Part shown: piece by piece, positions 1 through 11,446 of the stretch
Position numbering within the stretch: position 1 is the first letter of the stretch
Layout of the letters: each line of letters begins with the position of its first letter
NCBI GenBank assembly: GCA_025769875.1
Contig: JAGFNK010000395.1
Coordinates: 1 to 49,715, forward strand
Length of the DNA: 49,715 bases
Source: Russula earlei
Taxonomy: Eukaryota; Basidiomycota; Agaricomycetes; Russulales; Russulaceae
Direction of reading: 5' to 3'
Notes under the pieces: generated by a model
Seen by the model: the letters and a program-made list of their open reading frames with translations, nothing else
Databases searched by the model: none
Told to the model about the DNA's origin: nothing
Position numbers and translations under genes: made by a program

Positions 1-86
1 AAGATCTGACGCACGCATAATGCAAACAGTGCAGTCCATAGTTCAGGTGTTCCGGCATCTTCCGGACCCCAAACCACTCGGTAACA
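1..86 (-). repeat. Start of 3' LTR of element A (cut by window edge)
   Basis: Bases 1-86 match 6349-6434 with a handful of transitions and both end in the same outer motif (TGTTAC on the minus strand). This identifies them as the U3 edges of the two LTRs. Here the LTR directly follows integrase coding sequence, with no polypurine tract between. Confidence 0.8.
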
Positions 87-3000
87 GTGGGCCACCAGTA
101 GTATTGCATAATTCCCAGTAATGTTTTAGCTTTCCCTGGGTGTCCTGCTGTGGGACTGTCATGATACTGTTCTAGTAACGTCCTGTGGGTCCCTTTGTTG
201 CCTGTAACCACCAAGGCTTCATTCTTCCACCATAAGCTATGTCACTTCTCCAGTCGGTGTCTCTGTACCCAATCAAGTAACTTTAATTGGTGTCTTTCTT
301 CCCCTTGTTGGTTCTTTATCTGTTCTTCCAATGCAGTAGTATGCATTACTCGAATAAAAAGGTGGTCAGGTAGCGCGACCACTTCTTCTTTATCCCCTTG
401 TCCATCGTCAAGGTCAGGTCTCCTGGACAGGGCATCTGCTTTATTCCTTGCCCCTGCCTGGTGTTTCAGTTCTAAGTCGAAGTCCGCCAAGAAGGTAATG
501 TATCTTGCTACTTGACCATTTATTCGCTGAGGGTGTTGGTAATGCAACAGGTTCGCATGGTCTGTATAGACCACCATCTTATGCTTTGCTCCCATGAGCA
601 GGTGTCTCCAGTGCTTCAAGGCTCGCACCATGGCTAAGAACTCTTTGTCCCATATGTCGTAGTTCTTTTCTGCTTGTTTCAAGGCTGCAGAGAAGTAACC
701 TATTGGCCTCCTCTTTCCTTGTTCGTCCTTCTGGAATAGTACTGTTCCAATAGCATAATTGGACATGTCTACTTCCAGTTCAAAGGGTCACTCCTCATCA
801 GGATGGAGCAGGATGGGGTCAGAAGATACTATCTGGATAAGTCATTCCAGAGCATCTTTGCATTCTTGGGTCCATTCAAATGGCACCCCTTTCTTTGTCA
901 AGGCGATAATGGGTTGAGCAATCTGACTGAACCCTCGAATGAAAGCCCTATTGTAACTGAGGACTCCCATGACTTTGTGTATATCCTTGATTTCCCTAGG
1001 CCAGTCCGTGATTCCTCGGACCTTGGAGGCCTCAATCTTCATCTTCCCTTCATCTATGTCCCACCCCAGCATGGTTAGTTCCCGCACCATGAACTGGCAC
1101 TTCTTGGGTTTCAGGAAGTATGATTTCTTCTGCATCAGCATGAGTAGCTTGCTGATGCATTGCTCATGGATTTCTAGTTGTTCAGGACTGTCCCCTGTGG
1201 CAATTCCAAAGTCATCCAGATAGTTGACAGTGTATTCTGCCCATCAGTCCAGCCAGTCACCAAAGTCTCTTCTCATCAGCCTAGTAAAGAAGGCTGGTGC
1301 GTTCTTGAGCCCGAAATACATGACATTGGGCAGGTAGGTTCCATATGGCATCTTGAAGGCTGCTTTCCAGCGATCTCCTTCTGCCAGTCGCACATTATTG
1401 TATCCCCATCATATATCAAACTTGGAGAACACCTTCTTCCCTCAAAGTCTTTCCACCTCTTGTTCCAGATGTGGTAAAGGTTCATTGTCTTGTCTGGTCC
1501 ACTGATTTAGTCATTGATAGTCTACAATGATTCTTCTCCTTGCTGTCCTTCTTGCCAATGAAGAACACTGGAGATGTGTAGCTGGATGGACCTGGAGTGA
1601 TGTATCACTTTTCTACTTCATCAGCTAGGAATTTCTTGAGGTATTCTCACTCATCTTGAGTTAGGGGGTACACTTTGCAGTTTAGCTCTTTTGGTGCATC
1701 AGGTATCAGCTCTATCTGCATGTCTGGTTCCCTTGGTGGTGGGAACCTCTGGGACTTCTCTTCTGAGAAGACATCTGCAAAGTGGTGGAATCGCTTTGGA
1801 ACATTGGCAAGGGGGTCCTCTCCTTCCTGTGGTTCAATTGACTGTTGGGCCCATCTCTGAGCAATAGTTGTCTTCTGTAGGTAAATGGCTTCTGTCAAGA
1901 CACGTACTGCTGATCACTAAGGACTCAGGAGCAGGTGGGCAAGGGTCGGAACAGACAGTACGCGGTGAGGGCGGCGTTAAACAGGAGGACGAGCCAAACG
2001 ACAAGGAGGTACCAGATGGGGACTGGTAGGTGTTGCAAGAGGCAAAGGTGAAGACTAGAGGCCAGTGCAGCGAAGGGGCTTTAGACAAGGCGGTCATTGA
2101 AGAGTACCTTGGAGGCGAGGGGAATCTTTAAACTGAGCGGTCGCAGGGGAGTACCCAGGAGGATGAGAGTATCACAAATGGACAGTCTGACGACTGCCAT
2201 ACTTCATTGGGGCTTATATACAGTGTACAGGGTTGATTACAAAGAACTGGGACTATTCTAGATCCCTTGGTACCATCCAATAGGACTACAGAGGCATAAA
2301 CTCGCTTATGTCAAGTTTCAGGCTTATTGAGTGCATTACTGATCATTGTGGAGCGATGACATCATGATGATGTCACTGTGGAGTGCTTAGTGAGCCTATG
2401 AGGTCACTGTGGAGTCGCTCAGTAAGCCATGATGTCATTGGAGCCTCAATGATGTCAGATGAGTTATGCAACAGTTTCTAAGAGTTTGTGCCACTGTTTC
2501 AGGTTCTTGGTGGCTGGGTGACCATGTGGCTGCCATGCGATGATTACCCGATTAGGAAATGGGTGCCTGGTCGTGTTATAGTGCCTTTGCAATAGCAATA
2601 TCTTGCACCGCAAGAAGGGTAGCCCAAGAAACAGAAGGGAGTTGGTAATGCAAAGTGAGAGAGGTCTCTCTTGAGTGAAATAGGACAATATATGGCCAGG
2701 ACCTGGCCTTGGTTTGTAACAGCTTCCCCTTTCTTCAATTGTCGGTTTTCATCTCTTGCTTGCTTTTGGATATTTGTGACATAGAGATCCAGGTACTTGT
2801 ATTGAGCAGTCTCAATCTGTACTGCTCCTTCCATCAGCTGTCCTTTCTTCCAGTTGATAGTGGGGTCAAATTTGTATAGGAAAGGATATCCCAGGATGAC
2901 CCGATCTGTTCCTAAATCTGTGAGATAGAACTTTTGCAAGCTCTCCTTCTCCTTATATCAGACATGAAGCCAGCAGTAATGGGTGAGTTCCCCTTGCTTA

Positions 3001-3206
3001 TTCTGGGTTCCGTCGACATTTCGTACTACCATGGGTTCATGTAGTTCCTGTTTCCCAATCTTCAGTCTTTTCCAAGCTGAGTGATCAATGAAGTTCTCTG
3101 TTGCCCCACTGTCTAGCAGAGCAGATTCCTCGGCTGTCATGTGTGCAGTGACGAAAGTGAATGGAATATTCATAGCATTCAGTCTTCTAATGTACACTTG
3201 CAACAC
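87..3206 (-). pseudogene. Element A pol: protease, RT, RNase H, integrase start
   Basis: Minus-strand fragments in order: aspartic protease with DSGATENF near 3110 and the ILGYPFL second half near 2890; a linker region at 1647-1892; RT with WGYNNVRLA near 1400 and the catalytic VNYLDD near 1220; a thumb/connection segment at 842-1141; RNase H with TDHANLLHY and NKADALSRR at 242-766; then an integrase HHCC start (AGHPGKA) around 140. The frame is broken by stops, at least two being TGA where CGA is likely ancestral (before WGYNN and before WAEYT). A solo LTR at 1893-2721 splits the region between protease and RT. Not functional. Confidence 0.88.
1893..2721 (-). repeat. Solo LTR, 829-bp family, copy 1
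   Basis: An 829-bp sequence starting TGTTAC and ending TTGACA (minus strand), flanked by a perfect 5-bp target duplication GCTTC at 1888-1892 and 2722-2726. A copy of exactly the same length lies at 27542-28370 in opposite orientation. Removing the LTR and one GCTTC restores a continuous reading frame between the protease and RT parts of element A. It is therefore a clean insertion followed by LTR-LTR recombination. No internal coding region of its family is present in the window. Confidence 0.93.
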
Positions 3207-5760
3207 AATATTCTTCCTAAGCCAGGCCGTCGACTTAGGTGTTCCTAAAAACCCTGTTCCATCAGTTCTTCTAATAAGTCCTCCTTCTGTTTGGGGACAT
3301 CTTCTTTATGGACACAGAGGAGGAGCTCTTGTTATAGGTAGGAGGAGGAGATGTGGATTGTCCAGAGACAGTGCTTTCATTTCCACTGTCCCCTGAGTCG
3401 TCCTCCTTTTCTGTTTCCAGAGCTCAAGCTTTTCCTTTGTCCCTTGGGTTACTTGATTTCTTTTTGACTCTGTCCTTGTCAGGACAGTTCTGGCTGATAT
3501 GCACTGCCTTCTTGCAGATGAAGCATTTCCCTTCTGCTAGCAGTTTCTTCTTCTCCTCTGTCAGAGGAGGACGTCACTTGGTCCTTGCTGCATCAGTGGA
3601 TACTGAGTCCACTTCCATAGCATTCATGTCTCTTTGGTTTCACCTTTTCCCTGCCTGTAGGGATTTCATGCAATTCTCCCTGGTGGTCAACGATCCACCT
3701 CCAGATCCAATATTAGCCTTCATAAGCTGGTCTCTGGCCTGTTCTTCCCTAGCAGCATTGATCCATGCTCGCAGATCATTGATGGCAGGTATGTCTCTGA
3801 CTGGTCGATTGTAGATTCATCGCACCAGCCAGGTGATCAGTCCAGCCTTATAGGCTTCGACTGCTCCTGGTGAATTCTGGTCCCATCCTGCTTTACTGAG
3901 CAGAACAAGGAATTTGCTGGTATAATCATCCAGTGATGCTGCTTTAGACATGGACAATTGTTGTAGCTCCATGAAAGCATCTTCAGGTTCTGTGGTGTCT
4001 TTGAATTCTCTGAAGAAGTCATCCACAAATTCGGTCCAAAAGAGCATGTCAGTTGGATCCAGCTGCACAGGTGCATAGGGAGACAGCAGGTCCCCATTTC
4101 TTTTTGCTTCTACCAGGTTCGTTTGGTTGACCACCCATTCATGCACCTTCTCTCCTTTGATGTAGGCGAGAGCCAGGGCTACTCACTTCATTGGAATAGT
4201 CATGGTCGGGTTGTCACTGTTAAGCAGATTCCATAGATTGAAATCCTGGACAAAGTACTTCGTCTTCTTCCTGTCTCCTTTGAAGACTTCAGGAGGGTCT
4301 CCTTTCAGAGATCCATTGTCTCCATGGGGGCCTGGTGCTGGCTGAGGTGCCAGGTTCGCCCCTGGTCCTACAGGAGGTGCTGCAGGTGGTCCTCCTCCTG
4401 GAGGGCCTCCTCCAGGTGGGCCTCCTCCTGGTGCTGGTGGACCTGCGGGTCCAAAAGGGACTCCTCCACCTCCAGGTGGTCCTCCTGCACCAGGTGGACC
4501 ACCTCCAGGGTTTATTACAATGGTGGGCCCTGTTCTTCCACCTGCTGTCTGGGTGGCAATGGTGGCTGTCTGCATCGCTGCAATAGTAGCCATTTCAACC
4601 AATTCTTTGTTGAAACCGGAACCCGAACGGATCAAAGAAGGCGAAGACCTTCATACAAGGTTCAAGATCCGCTTATAGATGTTACGTGTTAGACAGAACT
4701 TTAGTATATGCGCTTATGGCAATAGGGTTACGCATACTACGCTATCTATCACAAGATGCAGCCTTATGCTGCGTCTAGAACGTTTCCACATCACACGTCA
4801 CTTAATGCACGATATAGCGGACACCTGTAGTCACCTCTTTTGGACTGAGGAACAGCCCTGGGTCATAGAGGCATAAATACCATACTTGTAGACGAGTATA
4901 CAGATCGCTCTACACCCCAATATCACTTGAGCATTAGCACAACCTCTAAGGTGGGTTGCTTGGCCTGTTAGCTGCGCTCTATGCTGCGCAACATTCTTCT
5001 GGTTCTTCAATGATTGTTGGTTCAATGGGTGAGACGTGTACTGTCTGCTCTAGTCTTTCAGCTAGCTCCAATACTTCTGGTGCTTCTGCCTTCTGATCTG
5101 TAGTCAGAGGGTCCGACTTCTCTGTTTCTCCACTTGATGACTTTTGTATCAATGGAGCTGGGTCGTCTACTACTGGGCTTCTGAGTTCCCAATGAGTAGT
5201 ATAAGGATCTGTCTTGATTCCTAGACCTAGAACCTTATATTCATCAATGTCTTCGTCCTCTTCTGCATAGGGACATCCTTTGTGGTAGTCAACAAAGTAC
5301 CACTGATCATTGATGTATTCGCAAGGAAGGTAGCTTCCTTTGTATTGGACCTTGTATCTGTTAGGTCCTTCCTGGTCTGCCCAACACCAGATGGCAGTCC
5401 CTTTGATTCCTGAGGGTAGATTGTCCCTCTCTCTAGCTTTGAACCAACCAAACTTGGTTCCTTGCTTCGATTTCTGGTTGAACTTTATGCATATGCTATG
5501 TTCACCTTCGATCTCCAGTTTGTCCACTTGCCACTGCCTTTCCTAGGGAGTTGGGACTTGTGTGCCCACTTACCACTGTCTATGCCAATGACAGTAGGGG
5601 TCTTTGCAGAAGTATGCATGTGTCCAACCGTGCTGCTCATCGAGAGTCACGTAGTACACCTTCTTCTTGTCGTGGAGAGGTCTGTATAGATTCTCTCCCT
5701 TGACTACTTCAGCGTAGGTTGCTGACCGTATGATGACTAGATCCTAGTCCTAAGGCTTCC
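3207..5760 (-). pseudogene. Element A gag
   Basis: From high to low coordinate: an N-terminal gag region (about 4979-5750) that reads through two stops near 5560 and resembles the start of gag in element C; a Gly/Pro-rich repeat (GGPPGG-type, about 4330-4530); the capsid-like region at 3817-4146 (acidic, with LDDYTSKFLVLLSKAG); and a CCHC zinc knuckle CFICKKAVHISQNC near 3490-3530. Frames change between the blocks, so it is decayed. The family role is packaging of the retrotransposon RNA. Confidence 0.8.
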
Positions 5761-5769
5761 TGCCTATTT

Positions 5770-6434
5770 CTGGTTTGCTTTCACAGCAATGTCTGTGATA
5801 GAAGCTCAACTTATGTTAAGGCTCCAAAGTGCCTTAAATAAGATCAATGGTCGTGTCTATGAACGCGTCCTACCAATGCAGATATGCTTGAGTCAAGCAA
5901 GCAATACTTGTGGAGGGGAAGGAGTGTTAGATCCTTCTGGAGTATGGCAACAAGATGAGAGGGGCTCTGCAGACGGGGTAGGAGTCAACTGTTTGGGATT
6001 GGCAAACTAAGTCGAGCTTAAGGCTCAACTGCTACAGACTGGGGGCTTTATATAGCCCTACAGGGATAGAGTTCATGCTACTGTAGTACTGGTTGGTGCT
6101 ATAGAAGCAAAAGGCGGCTCATAGAAGTGAGGTTGCTTCTATGTAAACAATCTCAGTGCTGGAAGCATTAAGTGCTTCCCTAGTAGCAATCTCAGTGTCA
6201 TAAGTACTTTCCTAATCAAGGAAGCAACGTATGTGGCAGTACAGGAACATCTGGAACAGAAGCAATGCTATTCATTGCTTTGTTAGTACATCTTCTGAAT
6301 GATACGATCAACGCATTCCAAACACAATATCAATGGACATAAATGGTCAAGATCTGACACACGCATGATGCAAACAGTGCAGTCCATAGTTCAGGTGTTC
6401 TGGCATCTTCTGGACCCCAAACCACTCAGTAACA
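5770..6434 (-). repeat. 5' LTR of element A (inner edge uncertain)
   Basis: The outer edge at 6434 is set by the TGTTAC start and the duplicate at 86. The LTR carries a TATA box about 380 bases in. The inner edge lies between the TATA region and the gag start near 5750; I could not fix it because the 3' LTR is cut by the window and no clear primer-binding site is visible. Confidence 0.6.
6046..6054 (-). promoter_or_regulatory. TATA box in LTR of element A
   Basis: The minus strand reads TATATAAAG, a strong TATA match, inside the 5' LTR at the position expected for the U3/R border. It would have driven the genomic transcript of element A. Confidence 0.6.
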
Positions 6435-7199
6435 CTGTTGTCCTCTTATAATCTGTGTGAACCTGAGTGCAGTTGAATGAACAAACACATTCTCGCATTC
6501 CTGCTAGGTGCTCCTCCCAGTCAAAAACACTATGGGGCTGCCTCAAGGTACAACATGAGGGCAAAATAATAGATATTGACCATGATTTTGAGTTGTAATT
6601 CATCTAATACACATGTGGAGGTGGCTTGAGTCCAGCTCCACCAATTCTCACTCAAATCTCATGAAAACAATGGGGCTGCCTAGCCCTCATTCAGGCAATT
6701 CAGGGACAATAGGTTTCATATGAAGTGAAGGTGTTTGAGGGAGATACTCATCCCGCACGTTTGAGGGGGTTTTCTGCGCCAATTTGGGTGGAATTCAAGC
6801 TCCACCAAGTGTGCTGAAAATGGCAATAACCTCAGATGCAGATTACAATGAAGACATCTCAAGGACATTGTACAGCTTGTGAGACACAAGCTTGACACTG
6901 TGGCCAAAGGCCACAAAGGTGAGACTACTTACATGACTATGGATATTGCCTTGATATTATCCCAGAAAAACACACATATTTACCAATATCCTACATACAG
7001 AAAGTGTATTTAAAGAGGCTCAAAAGGAGCCAACAACATAGTGCAACATTGTGCATTGTTGTCCCAAAACTCCTCCCATGTGCCTTCTCAAATCTTCACC
7101 ACATGTTGTCTGGACCCTATCAAGAAATGTCCAGGTTGTGTGTTCTGCAATGTCAGTGGGTTTGGCCCCTTCTTGTAATCAGAGGGTCTTTGGGCATTT
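6435..7199. other. AT-rich intergenic stretch, unclassified
   Basis: No convincing ORF, RNA gene or element boundary. A phrase containing ATGGGGCTGCCT occurs near 6530 and a similar one near 6670, hinting at an old repeat, but I could not define it. Confidence 0.4.
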
Positions 7200-7621
7200 T
7201 GTTATGATCTGTCCCTCATTGGTTCATCACTAACCCCCTGTTTGATCTTACTATTTTTACATTTCACCCTTGTCCCCTTGGTTATGTTTCATCTCTTGAT
7301 CTTGATCTTCGATTGATTCATGTTTCACATATATTGTTTCACTTTGATCTCCCTAACTATGTTTCAGCTATTGTTCTGATCCCTTTTTGCCACTGGTTTT
7401 GCCCTATCTATTGGTCTGGACAAGGCCTCAGAGTAAGGACAATGACTTCATTGTTCCAACAGGGGTAGAGGTAATTGTCATATGACATCATGCTGGTAAT
7501 GCATTAAGGGAGGCAAGGAGCAGTTCATAAAAGTGCCTCTTGTGCATCACATCAGTAAAATAAAAAATCAATCAGATGCTGAGGAGAGCCATGACTTCTA
7601 GTAAGTGTACATTTTACAACA
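7200..7621 (+). repeat. Degenerate solo LTR related to element B LTR
   Basis: Starting TGTTATGA, this stretch follows the element B LTR in order: a TTGGTTCATC block, a CCTTGGTTA-TGTTTCATC block, a CCTTTTTGCCA-TGG block and a TATA-like ATAAAAGTGCC. It is on the plus strand, opposite to B. I saw no internal region and no convincing target duplication, and the right edge (CAACA near 7621) is approximate. It is probably an old solo LTR. Confidence 0.5.
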
Positions 7622-7710
7622 TATAATGAGATTGTAGGAATATATTGTGAATGCCAGAGAATTACCTCACTACAATCATGAGGTTGTTGCTCGTCTTCAT
7701 CGATAACACA

Positions 7711-9405
7711 CTAGCTCAATAATTGCGGCCCACCCCTTCTCCGCCGGCTCTTAACTGCCTCCCGATGCCTCCGCTTCCAATCGTGCGTGAGTTCTCCACG
7801 CGAAGCCTCCCAGCGCGATCTAATCTGGGCTTCTTCCTCCGTCCGCGCAAACTTGACTTTGGGCTCGTGGCCCTTTGAGTTTGACTTTTGTGGGAAGAAA
7901 AAGGGCAATGTCGCCTCCATCGATTTTGATATTGGTATGGGTGTGGGTGTTGTGTATGGGTGGGTGACAACAGCAGACCCGAGGGAGGTTCGCGCGGGTG
8001 CGCTGTTGGCGAAGGCGGGCCTGTCCAAGTCGAGGTCGAGATCCATGTCGAGACTGAGATGGCCAATCAACGAGAAGCCTGGTCGTTGGACTGATGAATG
8101 GTCATGACGCCAGGCAGCACGAACCGGAACGCACCTTCCTCTTCGCGAGGCGCAAACAAATCCTTGAGTTTTGTTGCTGACGGCACGCGGTCGGTGTTTC
8201 GCGACGTAGTTGTGCTCTGCGTTGGGTGACCGGCAGGACTGCTTTCTTTCTTTCGAGCACTAGGAACGACCTCAAAGTCGGTCGCGTCACGCAGCCTTGG
8301 AGAGGTGGAGGGCACTGCATTCGTATAAGGCGCAGCGGCGACCTGCTCCATTTCTGAATCAACACTCTCCGCTCCGCCCCAGTCTTCGTTCGCCTCACCG
8401 AAAATGGAGCTCAGAAGGTGCAGCGCCCTCGCCTTCTCTGCTTCCAAGTCAGTGCTCGCTGGGTCAAAGGGGACACGCGGCGACACGTCACGCGGTGCAG
8501 ATGGCTCGGCACGCAGGGCTACATCCAAGTTATCGTCTGCCGGACTCTGTGTGGCGTCGAGGATCTCTTCCACCTCCTCGACCTCCGTAGTTTCACCGTT
8601 CCCCTCGCCGCTAGCTTCTCCGCTGGGAACCAAAGCAGGGGAGAACGCCGTCTGTTCACCACCCAAAAATATGCCACTGAGATGCATACTACCCCATCGC
8701 AGTGGGTCGATCGTCCGCACGCGCGCACGCGCAGGTGGCATAGCGGAAGCCCGCTTCCTCCTGACTTTGCCTTGCCCTTTGGAGATATCTTGTGATTTGA
8801 TCACGTCAAGAGGTGGTCCGAGTGGGCGCGCAGGGCGCATACGCATGGGGCGAATAAGCCGCCCGAGCGGGGTGACTCGCCATTGGGGGCGTTGGGGGAC
8901 GTTTTCGAGAGTGACAAGGGACATGTCCTGGGCGTGTCTGCAGTGTACACCACGAACAAGTCGCCTTCGTGTCCGCGGACGGGTCTCCTCCGCCTGCATA
9001 GACGCGTTCTCATGCAAAATGCTTTACACATGCGGAAAATAAGGATTGGCAAATGGAACCAGGGTTCGTTGAGGCTTACCGCTCACGAAAGTCAGGCTTT
9101 GCTTCTCCAATGCGCAGTTTTGCGCCTTTCCACGTTGAACCACTAAGTAGGTTCATGCCTGGTGGGAATAAGCAAGAAGGAAAGTCGGTCGGCAAGGGAA
9201 ACGTACATCTCGATAGCTGCGTCTTGGTCGTCTCCAAAGTGATATAGGCGAAATTGCGTGGCTGGCCGAGTGCATCCAGTTTACCGAGGCCGTCCAGTGC
9301 AGATACTGAACCAAAGGAAGCAAGACGACGGGAAAGGTCATCAGAGGTAATTGCTGGTGTCAGACCAGAGATATGAAGTCTTTTTGTAATTTGGTCTCCC
9401 GTCAT
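7711..9405 (-). CDS. NOL8: NOL8-like nucleolar RNA-binding protein (RRM)
   Basis: Four exons: 9207-9405, 9080-9158, 8135-9021 and 7711-8078, separated by introns of 48, 58 and 56 nt with GT-AG ends; the frame closes exactly for 510 aa. The N-terminus is an RNA recognition motif (RLHISGLTP start; NFAYITLE as RNP1-like strand; KGAKLRIGEAKPDF at the end, residues about 8-95). The middle is basic then acidic, and the C-terminus has a basic RWEASRGELTHDWKRRH segment followed by a run of arginines, as in fungal proteins related to nucleolar protein 8. That family is linked to pre-rRNA processing. The start at 9405 is chosen because it precedes the RRM directly. It is divergent from the HUA1-like gene with 98 bp between starts. 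The NOL8 name is inferred from the RRM and tail pattern; the RRM call is firmer. Confidence 0.75.
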
Positions 9406-9503
9406 TGTTGTCGATAAGAGTAAGCTGAGCCAATGTGTCAGCTCGGTCGTCAAGAAACGTCCCCCCCCTTTCTTTACCACTCCATTGACCTTCGTACGAC
9501 ACA
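9406..9503. promoter_or_regulatory. 98-bp divergent promoter (NOL8-like / HUA1-like)
   Basis: Only 98 bp separate the two opposed start codons. It contains a pyrimidine-rich run with nine consecutive C on the plus strand just upstream of the HUA1-like ATG. No TATA box is evident. A shared bidirectional promoter is inferred from the spacing. Confidence 0.55.
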
Positions 9504-10945
9504 ATGAGCAGCAAACAATTCCAGCCATCTCATAATCCCTTTCGCAATCCCACTGGGACCCCGGCTTCGTCAGGCCTACCCCAATATAGCCCTCAGGCGT
9601 CTGTAACCGCATCCCCACCGAGCCATTCCAAGGGACGACAGAGAGACCCTCCTTCCGATGACGAAGGATCACCAGAATCTCTCCCTGGCCTTACGCCAAG
9701 GATTTCCTCCGCAAGTCCTTCCTACACCACCCGACCTTCCACCGATCCTCCTCCGTCCCTTCCTCGTATTCATTCACAGTACGCACAACCTCCAACTGCA
9801 CCACCGTCTCTCCCTCCGCGACCGTCTCTCCCTCCGCGCCCGTCTTCCGACGTATCCGCCCCCTCTCAGCCATCTAGTACATTGCCGATAGACGACTTTT
9901 CTCCTGATGACATCCCGGACACTGCCCCTCCCGCTTACTCAGTGACAGCGGACGTCGGCGGGGGTGAACTTGTCGTCGCGCAGGGTCCTCGAAGACCTTT
10001 CCAGAGGGCACCTGGGCCATTCTTGCAGTCCCCAGCAGCACCCGTCCCGCCGCGGGAGCAGCGACGGCAACAGCAACCGCTGCAGGTCGAGCCCCCCCGG
10101 TTCGCACCACCATCTGGCCTTCCACCGGGTTCTTTCCCTGGGCGTCCACAGTCCCAGATCTCGAATTTCACCCAGGACCGCCACAATATGGACACTGCTT
10201 CCCTGAGCCCTGACACGCAACAGCAGCAGCCACATCAAGCTCTGTACGACCCACCACCTGGTGCACCACCCCCTCCACGTCGTCCTCGCGCTGCGTCGAC
10301 TTCAAGCGGAGCAGGATCTACAGCACCGCCTGCGAGCGATGGGCGGCCAACGACCACCCCCACGCCGGGCCATCCCCTGCTGTACAAAGGCAAGACTCTC
10401 CTCTACCCTGCAACTTATACGTGTCCAAAATGTACGCTCTCCCTTCTCGCACTCTCCCGCAAAAATTCACTTACGCTCTATTCCCGATGTATAAAGGTCA
10501 GAATACAGGCTACAAGAACTTCGACCCGTCGCACCCGTGCCGCAAATGCTGGGACCGCTTTGGCACACCGTTTACGTCTATACTTGACTCGAGCCCATGG
10601 GGAAGCCAGGACAGTGGGAGCACGGGCCAGAGTCAGCAAGGCCGCTCATTCCAGCGCCCGCTGCCCGCATTCAAGCCTCCCCAAGCGCGCCCGCTGCCGC
10701 CATCGATGCCCGGTGCGTATCCTATGCCTCCCAACCCACCCGGAATGGGACAAGGTAATGGCCGCCCTGTGCAAATCCAGTTCGGTGCTATGGCCCCGCC
10801 AGGTGCAACTGTCGTAATGCCAGGCGATCCACGCATTGGCGGGCGGCTCTGCTGGCGGTGTGGTGGTCGCGGCACGACTCCATTCCTGATCTTTGACGAG
10901 TTGCCATGCGAGACTTGTGGAGGTATTGGGAGATTGCTGAATTAA
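9504..10945 (+). CDS. HUA1: HUA1-like proline-rich zinc-binding protein
   Basis: Two exons, 9504-10431 and 10497-10945, with a 65-nt GT-AG intron; 458 aa. The first 300 residues are low-complexity Pro/Ser/Gln. The C-terminal third has paired Cys motifs: CPKC (spanning the intron), HPCRKCWDRFG, then CWRCGGRGTTPF and CETCGGIGRLL. The CxxCGGxG pairs resemble the zinc-binding repeats of type I J-proteins, which is how yeast Hua1 is described; Hua1 is a cytoplasmic protein tied to actin patch/endocytic assembly. LYKGKTLLYPATY just before the first CxxC is also typical. The fungal family is recognised with fair confidence; the role in this organism is inferred. Confidence 0.82.
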
Positions 10946-11098
10946 AACGGTTTCCTGTTCGGCATGCGAATAATAACGTGTGTGTATGGTATGGACTGGT
11001 CAATTAAGAAGTGCTGCGACTATGCATGACCTGCGTGACTTGAGGCGATAAGTATCAGTTCCCACCTCTTCATACGGGTGGCATACCAGCGCGATATA

Positions 11099-11329
11099 CT
11101 ATCGTCCCTCCCCTGCAGACTTTCGTCTCTGCGACTCATCGAGCAGGGCTTGGTTGAGCTTTTGTAATTGGACCGTGACGGTTTTGTCGCCACCTTTCAG
11201 GGTCGAGTTGCGATTCTCGAAATCGTCGAGAAAAGCCTGAATACGTGTCTGGGCACGCTTCGCTGATAGCTTCCTGCTGGTGATTGTGGTAATGCGAGCA
11301 GGCGGGTCTGAGACGTTGATGTTGTCCAT
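11099..11329 (-). CDS. Small conserved-looking helical protein
   Basis: A 76-aa ORF starting MDNINVSDPP and ending before 11099. It is rich in Arg/Lys/Gln with long helical stretches (RAQTRIQAFLDDFE; VQLQKLNQALLDE) that could form a coiled coil. The frame stays open upstream to about 11416, so a longer N-terminus is possible, but that part is low complexity. It lies head to head with coronin (start 11447), 117 bp between ATGs. I do not recognise the family. Confidence 0.5.
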   Translation of the reverse strand: MDNINVSDPPARITTITSRKLSAKRAQTRIQAFLDDFENRNSTLKGGDKTVTVQLQKLNQALLDESQRRKSAGEGR

Positions 11330-11446
11330 GATCAAGTCGAAACGAGCGGGTTTTGCCGACGAGCTCCCCTCCCCTTCCACACAACGCTTGACGACTGCTA
11401 CGAGCAGCCAGCACACCCCTTCCGAACAGAATCAAAGTCAAGGGAG

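Larger units (their letters stand above)
1..6434 (-). mobile_element. Ty3/gypsy retrotransposon A, decayed and 3'-deleted
   Basis: Read on the minus strand the order is 5' LTR (ending at 6434), gag N-terminal part, Gly/Pro-rich gag, CCHC knuckle, protease, reverse transcriptase, RNase H and the start of integrase, which is the Ty3/gypsy order. The 86 bases at 1-86 repeat the outer edge of the 5' LTR (6349-6434), so they are the beginning of the 3' LTR, cut by the window edge. Only the HHCC part of integrase is present; the core, C-terminus and polypurine tract are missing. Many in-frame stops, several of the CGA-to-TGA type, show it is dead. A solo LTR of another family is inserted at 1893-2721. 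The outer target duplication cannot be tested because the left end lies outside the window. Confidence 0.9.

Noticed and set aside
4324..4692. Plus-strand Trp/Cys/Ser-rich ORF
   Set aside because: It is the complement of the Gly/Pro repeat of element A gag; composition explains it.
8404..9042. Plus-strand 212-codon ORF
   Set aside because: It is antisense to NOL8-like exon 3, in GC-rich sequence that keeps other frames open by chance; no family features.
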